The translations under genes and the position numbers were made by a program. The notes beneath the pieces are model-generated. The model did no database searches. It saw only the letters and a list, made by a program, of their open reading frames with translations, and was not told the DNA's origin. A stretch of 12,558 nt of DNA from the NCBI GenBank assembly GCA_041164825.1, contig JBEAOO010000018.1, positions 1 through 12,558 of the forward strand. The letters run 5' to 3'. The stretch comes from JBEAOO01 sp041164825. Lineage in GTDB: Bacteria > Pseudomonadota > Gammaproteobacteria > Burkholderiales > Burkholderiaceae_C. Below are positions 7,077 through 12,558 of the stretch, piece after piece. The first letter of the stretch is position 1. Every line of letters begins with the position of its first letter.

Positions 7077-7890
7077 AGCCACGCCAATGGGCACGCTTTA
7101 CGGCGTCAGCCTCGGCCCCGGTGACCCCGGCCTGATCACCCGCCGCGCTTGGGCGCTGCTGGAGCGCCGCGATGCCGTGTGGGTGTACCCCACCCGCAGC
7201 ACCAAAACACCGAGCTACGCCTTTGACATCGTGGCGCGCTCGGGCCTGCCACCGCCCGAGCGGCACCAGCCGCTGCTGTTCCCGATGACGCACGACGGCG
7301 AGAAGCTGCTGCGCAGCTGGCAACGCGCGGCCGACGTGGTGCTGCCGCTGCTGCGCGCTGGTCAGGACGTGATGTTTCTGGTGGAAGGCGACGCCAGCAC
7401 CTACGCCACCTTCGGCCACCTGGCGCGCACCGTGCGGGCGCTCGACGCCGGCGTGGGCGTGAGCGTGGTGGCGGGCGTGAACGCCTTCACCGCCGCCTGC
7501 GCCAGCGTGGGCCAGGCCCTGGCCGAGCAAGACGACACCGTGGCCATCGTGCCGGCGGCCTATGGCGTGAGCGCGCTCGACCGCTTGCTGAGCGACTTCG
7601 ACACCCTGGTGCTGATGAAGGTGAAACCACTGATCGACGAGCTGTTTGATTGGCTGCAGCAACGCGGCCTGCTCGATGGCGCCTCGTTCATCGAGCGCTG
7701 CGGCGCGCCCGACGAGCGCGTGTTCCGTGGCGCCCAGATGCTGGCGCTGCGCGGCAGCAAGGTCAGCTACTTGTCGCTGATGTTGGTGCACAACCCGCAG
7801 CGGGTGCGCGGCGAGCGCATCAAAGGCTGTTTGAAAAAAAACCCCGCTGACGCGGCCCCCACGTCACACCCCCTGGAACTCAGCGCATGA
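7066..7890 (+). CDS. cbiL: Cobalt-precorrin-2 C20-methyltransferase (CbiL/CobI)
   Basis: A 274-residue class III SAM methyltransferase that methylates C20 of cobalt-precorrin-2, the first methylation after cobalt insertion. Motifs are GVSLGPGDPGLIT (13-25), the CbiL-type YPTRSTKTPSYAF (41-53), LVEGDASTYATF (105-116), and a SAM-pocket loop VVAGVNAFTAA (134-144). That loop normally reads close to VPGVSS, so the Pro to Ala and the N-A-F are unusual, although the rest of the protein is regular. The start at 7066 is preceded by AGGAG and overlaps cbiET by 11 bases. Near the C-terminus an A8 run at 7834-7841 followed by C4 encodes K-K-N-P. Its stop overlaps the next start as ATGA. CobI and CbiL are one family; the early-cobalt context favours CbiL. 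Confidence 0.93.
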   Translation: MQPEATPMGTLYGVSLGPGDPGLITRRAWALLERRDAVWVYPTRSTKTPSYAFDIVARSGLPPPERHQPLLFPMTHDGEKLLRSWQRAADVVLPLLRAGQDVMFLVEGDASTYATFGHLARTVRALDAGVGVSVVAGVNAFTAACASVGQALAEQDDTVAIVPAAYGVSALDRLLSDFDTLVLMKVKPLIDELFDWLQQRGLLDGASFIERCGAPDERVFRGAQMLALRGSKVSYLSLMLVHNPQRVRGERIKGCLKKNPADAAPTSHPLELSA

Positions 7891-8651
7891 GCACGATCCC
7901 TCCCACCCTGGCCGCCCCGCGCGTGGTGCTGGTCGCCATCACCAAACACGGCGCCGCCCAGGTGGCCACGCTGGCGCGCGCCTTGCCGCTGGCGCAGCTC
8001 TGCGTGGCGGCCAAATTTGCCGACGCGGTGCACGGCCTGCCCAACCCCGTGCTGGCGTACGAGGGCCCGTTCAAAGCGCAGATCGGCGGGCTGTTTGAGC
8101 GCTTCGACCAGATCGTGTTTTGGGTGTCGCTGGGCGCCGTGGTGCGCTTAATCGCGCCGCACCTGAAGAGCAAGGACGAGGACCCTGGCGTGCTCGTGGT
8201 GGACGACGCCGGGCAGTTCGTGATCCCGGTGCTCTCGGGCCATGTGGGTGGCGCCAATGCCATGGCAGAAACAGTGGCCGCGCTGCTTGGTGCCACCGCC
8301 GTGCTCACCACCGCCTCCGATGTGGGCAAGACGATTCCGGTGGACATCTTGGGCCGCGAACTCGGTTGGACGGTGGAGGCGCCCAAGCTCAACATCACCC
8401 GCGTCTCGGCCGCCGTGGTCAACGAAGAGCCGGTGGCCGTGGTGCAAGACGCCGGCAGCCCGCACTGGTGGACCCGGCCCACACCGCTGCCCGCGCACAT
8501 CCACCGCTTCGAGCGGTTTGATGCGGTGGATTTGGCCCACTATCGCGCCGTGTTGTGGATCACCCATGCGCCAGTGAGCGACGCACTGTGGCAATCGCTG
8601 AACGAGCGGCTGGTGGTCTACCGCCCGCCGGTGGCACAGGTGGGCGCATGA
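7887..8651 (+). CDS. cbiG: Cobalt-precorrin-5A hydrolase, N-terminal and central part (CbiG split gene, part 1)
   Basis: A 254-residue protein with the N-terminal and central domains of CbiG, which opens the ring-A/C20 delta-lactone of cobalt-precorrin-5A and releases acetaldehyde. The conserved block at 83-128 contains GAVVRLIAPHLKSK, then DPGVLVVDDAGQFVIPVLSG and HVGGANAMAE. TTASDV (141-146) opens the central region, which runs to about 240. Full-length CbiG is usually around 350 residues; here the chain ends before the C-terminal domain, which the next gene supplies with a four-base overlap (ATGA). This is a clean split with a proper start and stop, not decay. The two products presumably form one enzyme. 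There is no counterpart of this N-terminal domain in the aerobic pathway, where only CobE resembles the C-terminal part. Confidence 0.9.
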   Translation: MSTIPPTLAAPRVVLVAITKHGAAQVATLARALPLAQLCVAAKFADAVHGLPNPVLAYEGPFKAQIGGLFERFDQIVFWVSLGAVVRLIAPHLKSKDEDPGVLVVDDAGQFVIPVLSGHVGGANAMAETVAALLGATAVLTTASDVGKTIPVDILGRELGWTVEAPKLNITRVSAAVVNEEPVAVVQDAGSPHWWTRPTPLPAHIHRFERFDAVDLAHYRAVLWITHAPVSDALWQSLNERLVVYRPPVAQVGA

Positions 8652-9058
8652 GGCTGGCCCTCGGCATCGGCTGCGACCGCGGCACCGCCATCGACACGCT
8701 GGCGCAGGCAGTGTCGCAGGCCCTGGCGCACGCCGACGCCGCGCTCAGCGATGTGGCGGCCGTGGCCAGCATCACCCTCAAGGCCGACGAGGCCGCGCTG
8801 CTGGCGCTGGCGGCCCAACACGGCTGGCACCTCACCTTCTACCCGCCCGCCCAGTTGGCCAGCGTGAGCGTGCCCCACCCCTCGGAAACGGTGCGCCTGC
8901 ACACCGGCACGCCGTCGGTCAGCGAGGCCGCCGCCCTGCTGGCCGCCGGCGCCACCTCGGCCGCCGCCTTGCGGGTGGAGAAGCACAAATTCAAAGGCGC
9001 GGACGGCAAAAACGCCACCGTGTCGGTGGCCCTCATGAACCAGGAAATGCAGCCATGA
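8648..9058 (+). CDS. CbiG C-terminal domain / CobE-like protein (split gene, part 2)
   Basis: A 136-residue protein matching the C-terminal domain of CbiG, which also exists alone as CobE. It opens with ALGIGCDRGT (4-13), the family signature (usually G-I-G-C-R/D-x-G), followed by a helix, the strand DVAAVASITLKADE, LTFYPPAQLASV, and the Ser-rich SVSEAAALLAAG loop typical of the end of CbiG. The ATG at 8648 overlaps the stop of part 1 (TGA 8649-8651); the frame is open further upstream to 8555 but only over part 1. The adjacency and exact complementarity of domains support a shared role with part 1 in lactone opening. A separate carrier-like function, as proposed for CobE, cannot be excluded. 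Confidence 0.85.
   Translation: MRLALGIGCDRGTAIDTLAQAVSQALAHADAALSDVAAVASITLKADEAALLALAAQHGWHLTFYPPAQLASVSVPHPSETVRLHTGTPSVSEAAALLAAGATSAAALRVEKHKFKGADGKNATVSVALMNQEMQP
9042..9047 (+). promoter_or_regulatory. Ribosome binding site of cbiH
   Basis: AGGAAA lies seven bases before the cbiH ATG at 9055, within the last codons of the upstream gene. It supports this start over internal ATGs, which would cut into the GIGPGS motif region. Confidence 0.6.
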
Positions 9059-10071
9059 ACGACATCACATCCCCCGCGCCCTCGCCCGGCAACGCCCCGG
9101 CCGGCAAGATCATGCTGGTGGGCATCGGCCCCGGCAGCGTCGAGCACATGACCGCACGCGCCCGCAGCGCCATCGCCGAGGCCGATGTGGTGGTGGGCTA
9201 CGTCACCTACATCAAGCTGGTGGCCGACCTGATCGAGGGCAAAGAGGTGGTGCGCAAGGGCATGACCGAAGAGCTCGACCGCGCCGTGAGCGCGCTCGAC
9301 GCCGCGCGCCTGGGCAAAAAAGTGGCGCTCATCAGCTCGGGTGATGCCGGTGTGTATGGCATGGCCGGGCCCACGTATGAGGTGCTGTTCCAGGCCGGCT
9401 GGACGCCGGACGACGCGGTGCAGGTGGAGATCATCCCTGGCGCCTCGGCGCTCAACGCCTGCGCGGCGCTGGTGGGCGCGCCGCTCACCCACGACTTCTG
9501 CGCCATCTCGCTGAGCGATTTGCTCACGCCCTGGCCCACCATCGCGCGGCGTCTGGACGCAGTGGCCTATGCCGACTTTGTGGTGGCGCTCTACAACCCC
9601 AAGAGCGGCCGCCGCACGCGGCAGATCGTCGAGGCGCAGCGGCTGTTTTTGCGCCACCGCCGGCCCGACACGCCGGTGGCCATTGTCAAAAGCGCCTACC
9701 GCCGGCGCCAGCACATCGAGTTCACCACGCTCGACCGCATGAGCGAGCACGACATCGGCATGCTCAGCACGGTGCTCATCGGCAACAGCAACACCGTGGT
9801 GAAACACGGTCTGATGGTGACGCCGCGCGGCTACGCCAACAAGTACGACATGGCCGATGGCGGCAGCACCCGTGACGGCGAAAAAGCCGGCCGCTCGCTC
9901 AGCACCGGGCTCAATGGCTGGCTGGAAAACCTGCTCGCCGACCACACCGCCGGCGACAGCGTGGCCGTGCTGGCGCAGCGCCACCGCCTGCCCGCAGACT
10001 ACATCGCCGCCACCTTGGCGGAGCCGCTCGAAGCCGCTGCCCCCGATGCCCCCGAGGAGGCCGACGCATGA
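9055..10071 (+). CDS. cbiH: Cobalt-precorrin-3 C17-methyltransferase, ring-contracting (CbiH/CobJ), with C-terminal extension
   Basis: A 338-residue class III SAM methyltransferase that methylates C17 and drives contraction of the macrocycle. Motifs are LVGIGPGSVEHMT (21-33), ISSGDAGVYGMAG (93-105), IIPGASALNACAALVGAPL (126-144), the diagnostic ISLSDLLTPW (151-160), ALYNPKSGRR (178-187), and the closing TPRGY (256-260). The family core ends at about residue 262, and usual members are near 240 residues. Here a further 76 or so residues follow, containing a helical segment NGWLENLLADHTAGDSVA and an acidic Ala/Pro-rich tail. The extension has no cysteine, so it is not an Fe-S module like the one reported for Bacillus megaterium CbiH60. 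The N-terminal 17 residues (Pro/Ala-rich) are a leader before the first strand. Both ends overlap neighbours by four bases, and a ferredoxin gene follows directly. Confidence 0.93.
   Translation: MNDITSPAPSPGNAPAGKIMLVGIGPGSVEHMTARARSAIAEADVVVGYVTYIKLVADLIEGKEVVRKGMTEELDRAVSALDAARLGKKVALISSGDAGVYGMAGPTYEVLFQAGWTPDDAVQVEIIPGASALNACAALVGAPLTHDFCAISLSDLLTPWPTIARRLDAVAYADFVVALYNPKSGRRTRQIVEAQRLFLRHRRPDTPVAIVKSAYRRRQHIEFTTLDRMSEHDIGMLSTVLIGNSNTVVKHGLMVTPRGYANKYDMADGGSTRDGEKAGRSLSTGLNGWLENLLADHTAGDSVAVLAQRHRLPADYIAATLAEPLEAAAPDAPEEADA
10054..10060 (+). promoter_or_regulatory. Strong ribosome binding site of the ferredoxin gene
   Basis: GAGGAGG lies seven bases before the ATG at 10068. It has the longest anti-SD match of the start sites in this window, which hints that the ferredoxin may be made in larger amounts than the neighbouring enzymes. 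It also encodes the E-E-A near the end of cbiH. Confidence 0.7.
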
Positions 10072-10475
10072 GCACCGCACCGCTGGAGACCGGGGGCACC
10101 GAGGGGGTCAAGCCCAAGATCGGCGCCTACCGCCGCCACCTCCTCATCTGCACCGGCCCGCGCTGCGCGCAGGACGGCGCATCGCAAACGCTGTTCGACA
10201 GCCTGGGCGACAAGTTCAAGGCCGCCGGCCTGCACGAGGGCGAGCTGCGGGTGAAGCGCAGCCGCGTGAGCTGCTTTGCCGCCTGCAAAGGCGGGCCGGT
10301 GATGTGTGTGCAGCCCGATGGCACCTGGTACTACAACGTCACGCCCAGCAACATGGACCGCATCATCGAGCAGCACCTGGTGGGCGGTGTGCCGGTGGAT
10401 GATTTGGTGTTTCACCAAGGCCCCGGCGCATGCGCCGAGGCTGGCGACGCGAGCGAGCCCGACCATGCAAATTGA
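10068..10475 (+). CDS. Thioredoxin-like [2Fe-2S] ferredoxin within the cobalamin operon
   Basis: A 135-residue soluble protein with six cysteines at 28, 33, 69, 73, 80 and 122. The first four form C-x4-C-x35-C-x3-C, the ligand spacing I recall for the thioredoxin-like [2Fe-2S] subunit NuoE/Nqo2 of complex I. LLICTGPRC sits at the end of the first strand and SCFAACKGGPVMC in the second cluster loop, followed by PDGTWYYNVTP and the helix MDRIIEQHLVGG. It lacks any enzymatic domain, so its role is probably electron transfer. Its place between cbiH and cobO suggests support for ring contraction, for reduction of corrin cobalt before adenosylation, or for a precorrin-6A reductase. The Bacillus megaterium cobI operon also carries a ferredoxin-like gene, cbiW; whether the two are orthologous cannot be told from sequence alone. 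It overlaps cbiH by 4 bases and cobO by 11. Confidence 0.88.
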   Translation: MSTAPLETGGTEGVKPKIGAYRRHLLICTGPRCAQDGASQTLFDSLGDKFKAAGLHEGELRVKRSRVSCFAACKGGPVMCVQPDGTWYYNVTPSNMDRIIEQHLVGGVPVDDLVFHQGPGACAEAGDASEPDHAN

Positions 10476-11034
10476 AGCCCCGCCTGTAGACCGCAACACC
10501 CCCAAGCCCGCCGGCGAGCGCCGCGGCCTGGTGATCGTGCACACCGGCAACGGCAAGGGCAAAAGCACGGCGGCCTTTGGCCTGGCGCTGCGCGCCCATG
10601 GCCGCGGCAAGCCGGTGAAGATTTACCAGTTCATGAAAGTGCCCTCGGCGCGCTTTGGCGAGCACCGCATGTTTGAGCAACTCGGCGTGCCGATTGAAGG
10701 CCTGGGCGATGGCTTCAGCTGGAAGAGCAAAGACCTCGACCACTCCGGCCAACTGGCGCGCGACGGCTGGGCGCGGGCCGAAGCCTGCATCCGCAGCGGC
10801 GCGCATTTTTTGGTGGTGCTCGACGAGATCACCTACCCGCTGCGCTACGGCTGGCTGCCGCTGGAGCCGGTGTTGGCCTGCTTGCGCGAGCGCCCGGCCC
10901 ATGTGCATGTGGTGCTCACCGGCCGCAACGCGCCCGAGGAGCTGATTGAGCTGGCCGACACCGTGACCGAGATGACGCTGGTGAAGCACCACTTCAAAGC
11001 CGGTGTGCCGGCGCAGCGGGGAATTGAGGACTAG
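10465..11034 (+). CDS. cobO: Cob(I)yrinic acid a,c-diamide adenosyltransferase (CobO/BtuR/CobA family)
   Basis: A 189-residue ATP:corrinoid adenosyltransferase that attaches the 5'-deoxyadenosyl ligand to Co(I) corrinoids. It has the unusual P-loop of this family, TGNGKGKST (27-35), then KIYQFMK, the Walker B-like LVVLDEITYPL, and HVVLTGRNAPEEL. The end KHHFKAGVPAQRGIED is characteristic of CobO/CobA. The ATG at 10465 gives the normal length with the short N-terminal arm seen in the family; the upstream in-frame ATG at 10306 would run entirely inside the ferredoxin gene. Only a weak purine stretch (GAGCGAG, about 10451-10457) precedes this start, and the 11-base overlap suggests coupling to ferredoxin translation. 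The enzyme needs reduced cobalt, which makes its ferredoxin neighbour noteworthy. Confidence 0.95.
   Translation: MQIEAPPVDRNTPKPAGERRGLVIVHTGNGKGKSTAAFGLALRAHGRGKPVKIYQFMKVPSARFGEHRMFEQLGVPIEGLGDGFSWKSKDLDHSGQLARDGWARAEACIRSGAHFLVVLDEITYPLRYGWLPLEPVLACLRERPAHVHVVLTGRNAPEELIELADTVTEMTLVKHHFKAGVPAQRGIED
11026..11030 (+). promoter_or_regulatory. Ribosome binding site of cbiB
   Basis: GAGGA lies nine bases before the ATG at 11040, at the end of cobO. It overlaps a perfect 10-base palindrome (GGACTAGTCC, 11028-11037) that also contains the cobO TAG stop. Confidence 0.55.
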
Positions 11035-11039
11035 TCCCC

Positions 11040-11966
11040 ATGCACAACCTCGCCGTCGCCCTGCCCTGCGCCCTCGCCGTGCCCGTCGCCCTGGCCTGGG
11101 ACCGCTGGCTGGGCGAGCCGCCCACCTGGGCGCACCCGGTGGTGGGCATGGGCCGCGCGTTGGGCGCGGTGGGGCCGCGCTTGCTGGCGTGGCGCCCGCT
11201 CGCCGCCTTCATTGGCGGCATGCTGGCGTGGTGCGTGGGCGCTGCGCTGGTGATGGCGCTGGCGTGGGCGCTGCAAACCGCCGCGGCTCGGCATCTGCCG
11301 CCGTGGGCGCAGGCGCTGCTGCTTGGCATCGCGTTGAAGCCGCTGCTGGCTTGGCGCCTGTTGCGCGACGAGGTGGCGGCCGTGGAAGCCGCACTGGCTC
11401 AGTCGCTGAGCCAGGGGCGCGCACAACTGGCCCGGCTGGTGAGCCGCGATGTGACGCAGCTCGACGCCACCACGGTGCGCGAATCGGCCCTCGAAACGCT
11501 GGCCGAGAACCTCAACGATTCGGTGGTGGCACCGTTGTTTTGGTTTGCACTGGCCGGTTTGCCGGGGGCCGCGCTGTACCGATTTGCCAACACGGCCGAC
11601 GCGATGTGGGGCTACCGCGGGCGCTGGGAGTGGGCCGGCAAATGGGCGGCGCGCTGTGACGATGCGCTGTCGTGGTTGCCAGCGCGGCTGACCGCGCTGC
11701 TGCTGGCTGCCGTGGCTGGCCGCTGGCCGCGCGGGCTGCGTGCCGAGGCGCAGCGCACCCCATCGCCCTGCGGCGGCTGGCCCATGGGCGCGATGGCGCT
11801 GTTGCTGAAGGTGCGGCTGCACAAGCCCGAGGTGTATGCACTGAACGCCAGCGGACGCGCGGTGATGCCCGTGCACACCGACGTCGCGCTGGCCTGGAGC
11901 GGGCAGGCGGCGTGGCTGGCCGCCGCGTTGAGCGCGCTGGTGTGGGCGCTGCGGGGGCTGCTGTGA
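11040..11966 (+). CDS. cbiB: Adenosylcobinamide-phosphate synthase (CbiB/CobD)
   Basis: A 308-residue inner-membrane enzyme that joins adenosylcobyric acid to (R)-1-aminopropan-2-ol phosphate (or free aminopropanol). Family segments are DRWLGEPPTWAHPVVGMGR (21-39), DATTVRESALETLAENLNDS (142-161, with the conserved E-x6-E-N region), VVAPLFWFALAGLPGAALYR, and NTADAMWGY (184-192), followed by KWAARCDDALSWLPAR (201-216). Hydrophobic stretches at about 3-19, 53-80, 91-104, 162-180, 217-228 and 283-306 fit a polytopic membrane protein. The start lies five bases after the cobO stop with GAGGA upstream. The last bases form a GTGA overlap with the next gene, whose product makes its co-substrate. The name CobD is used for this enzyme in the aerobic-pathway nomenclature. 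Confidence 0.93.
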   Translation: MHNLAVALPCALAVPVALAWDRWLGEPPTWAHPVVGMGRALGAVGPRLLAWRPLAAFIGGMLAWCVGAALVMALAWALQTAAARHLPPWAQALLLGIALKPLLAWRLLRDEVAAVEAALAQSLSQGRAQLARLVSRDVTQLDATTVRESALETLAENLNDSVVAPLFWFALAGLPGAALYRFANTADAMWGYRGRWEWAGKWAARCDDALSWLPARLTALLLAAVAGRWPRGLRAEAQRTPSPCGGWPMGAMALLLKVRLHKPEVYALNASGRAVMPVHTDVALAWSGQAAWLAAALSALVWALRGLL

Positions 11967-12558
11967 GCCTGCTGATGAGCCTCACGCCACACGGCGGCGA
12001 AGACGGCAGCGCGCCGCCGCGCTTTGATTTTTCAAGCAACGCCAACCCGCTGCCCGTGCCCGCGTGGTTGACCCACGCGCTGCAGCAGGCCGACCGCCGG
12101 CATTACCCGGACCCAGCTTATGCGGCGCTGCGCGCGCAGCTGAGCGCGCACCACAACGTGGACATCACCCGCGTGGCCGTGAGCGCCGGCAGCAGCGAGG
12201 CCATTCGCCGCTTGACGCTGGCCGCCATGCTGCACGGCGTGCGCCAAGTGTGGCTGCCGCAGCCGGGTTATGGCGACTACGCGGCCGCCGCGCAGGCACT
12301 GGGTGTGGCGGTGCACGGCCACGCCGATGGCGAGGCGCTGCTGCACGCGCTGAGCCACAGCCCAGCGCCCGCGCTGGTGTGGCTGTGCGAGCCCAACAAC
12401 CCCGACGGCAGCACACTGGCGCCCGCGTTTTGGGACGCGCTGCACGGGCTCGCGCCGCGCCACCTGATCGCGCTCGACCGCGCTTACGAGCCGCTGCGGC
12501 TGGTGGGCAGCGACCCGGTGGCGGCCGCCGTCAGCGATGCCGCGTTCAGCCTGATGTC
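11963..12558 (+). CDS. cobC: Threonine-phosphate decarboxylase-like PLP enzyme (CobC/CobD type), 3' end cut by window
   Basis: An open frame of 198 codons runs from GTG 11963 to the window edge without a stop. It reads as the N-terminal part of a fold-type I aminotransferase-like enzyme: FDFSSNANPLP (21-31), YPDPAY (48-53), the cofactor-phosphate loop SAGSSEAIRR (74-83), CEPNNPDG (142-149) and ALDRAYEPL (170-178), whose Asp and Tyr contact the PLP ring. The Schiff-base lysine would lie beyond the edge. Histidinol-phosphate aminotransferase is the close relative, but the position directly after cbiB points to L-threonine-O-3-phosphate decarboxylase, which makes the aminopropanol phosphate used by CbiB. 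The GTG forms a GTGA overlap with the cbiB stop; an ATG at 11975 is an alternative start four codons later. Confidence 0.85.
   Translation, partial: MSLLMSLTPHGGEDGSAPPRFDFSSNANPLPVPAWLTHALQQADRRHYPDPAYAALRAQLSAHHNVDITRVAVSAGSSEAIRRLTLAAMLHGVRQVWLPQPGYGDYAAAAQALGVAVHGHADGEALLHALSHSPAPALVWLCEPNNPDGSTLAPAFWDALHGLAPRHLIALDRAYEPLRLVGSDPVAAAVSDAAFSLM

Noticed and set aside
8839..10080. A 413-codon minus-strand open frame opposite cbiH
   Set aside because: It is a shadow of the cbiH frame; the plus strand has all class III methyltransferase motifs in order.
11028..11037. Perfect 10-base palindrome GGACTAGTCC at the cobO-cbiB junction, considered as an operator or terminator
   Set aside because: It is too short for a terminator stem, has no T run, and is a single copy that includes the cobO stop codon, so chance is a sufficient explanation.
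176..12558. Aerobic (late-cobalt) B12 pathway, suggested by the CobL-like fusion and CobE-like protein
   Set aside because: CbiX, CbiD and full CbiG domains are present, and there is no CobG, CobF or CobNST in the window, which together indicate the early-cobalt route.

Overview
The window is about 12.6 kb of GC-rich DNA, roughly 70% by eye, filled almost entirely by one plus-strand adenosylcobalamin (vitamin B12) biosynthesis operon. Dense GC-rich coding, four-base ATGA overlaps, and the gene content and order suggest a betaproteobacterium of the Burkholderiales, probably Comamonadaceae such as a Hydrogenophaga-like organism. That placement is inference, because no rRNA or marker gene is present.

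Layout, 5' to 3': the tail of an ABC-transporter ATPase of the B12/siderophore type (1-179); cbiA/cobB (176-1480); a CbiM-type cobalt permease without its usual partners (1516-2193); cbiF (2207-3034); a two-domain cbiX cobaltochelatase with a His-rich tail (3031-3948); cbiC (3945-4622); cbiD (4630-5739); a cbiE-cbiT fusion (5736-7076); cbiL (7066-7890); cbiG split into two genes (7887-8651 and 8648-9058); cbiH with a C-terminal extension (9055-10071); a thioredoxin-like [2Fe-2S] ferredoxin (10068-10475); cobO (10465-11034); cbiB (11040-11966); and the start of a CobC/CobD-type threonine-phosphate decarboxylase that runs off the end (11963-12558). Of the 15 junctions, nine are 4-base overlaps, two are 11-base overlaps, and the largest gap is 35 bases. 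No terminator, riboswitch or promoter is visible inside, so transcription must start upstream and translation is probably coupled throughout.

How the genes work together: cbiX, cbiD and cbiG, with no CobN, CobF or CobG, mark the early-cobalt (anaerobic-type) route. CbiM would import Co2+ and CbiX inserts it into sirohydrochlorin. CbiL, CbiH, CbiF, CbiG, CbiD, CbiT/CbiE and CbiC then convert Co-precorrin-2 to cobyrinic acid, CbiA amidates the a and c side chains, CobO adenosylates, and CbiB attaches the aminopropanol arm that the CobC-type enzyme provides. Steps with no gene here are the precorrin-6A reductase (CbiJ/CobK), cobyric acid synthase (CbiP/CobQ), sirohydrochlorin synthesis and nucleotide-loop assembly (CobU/S/T). 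Some of these may lie downstream of the cut edge.

The content is largely a recognisable pathway rather than a wholly new system. The parts that deserve attention are the missing reductase, the ferredoxin wedged between cbiH and cobO, the cbiH extension, the lone CbiM, and the metal-binding tail of CbiX.
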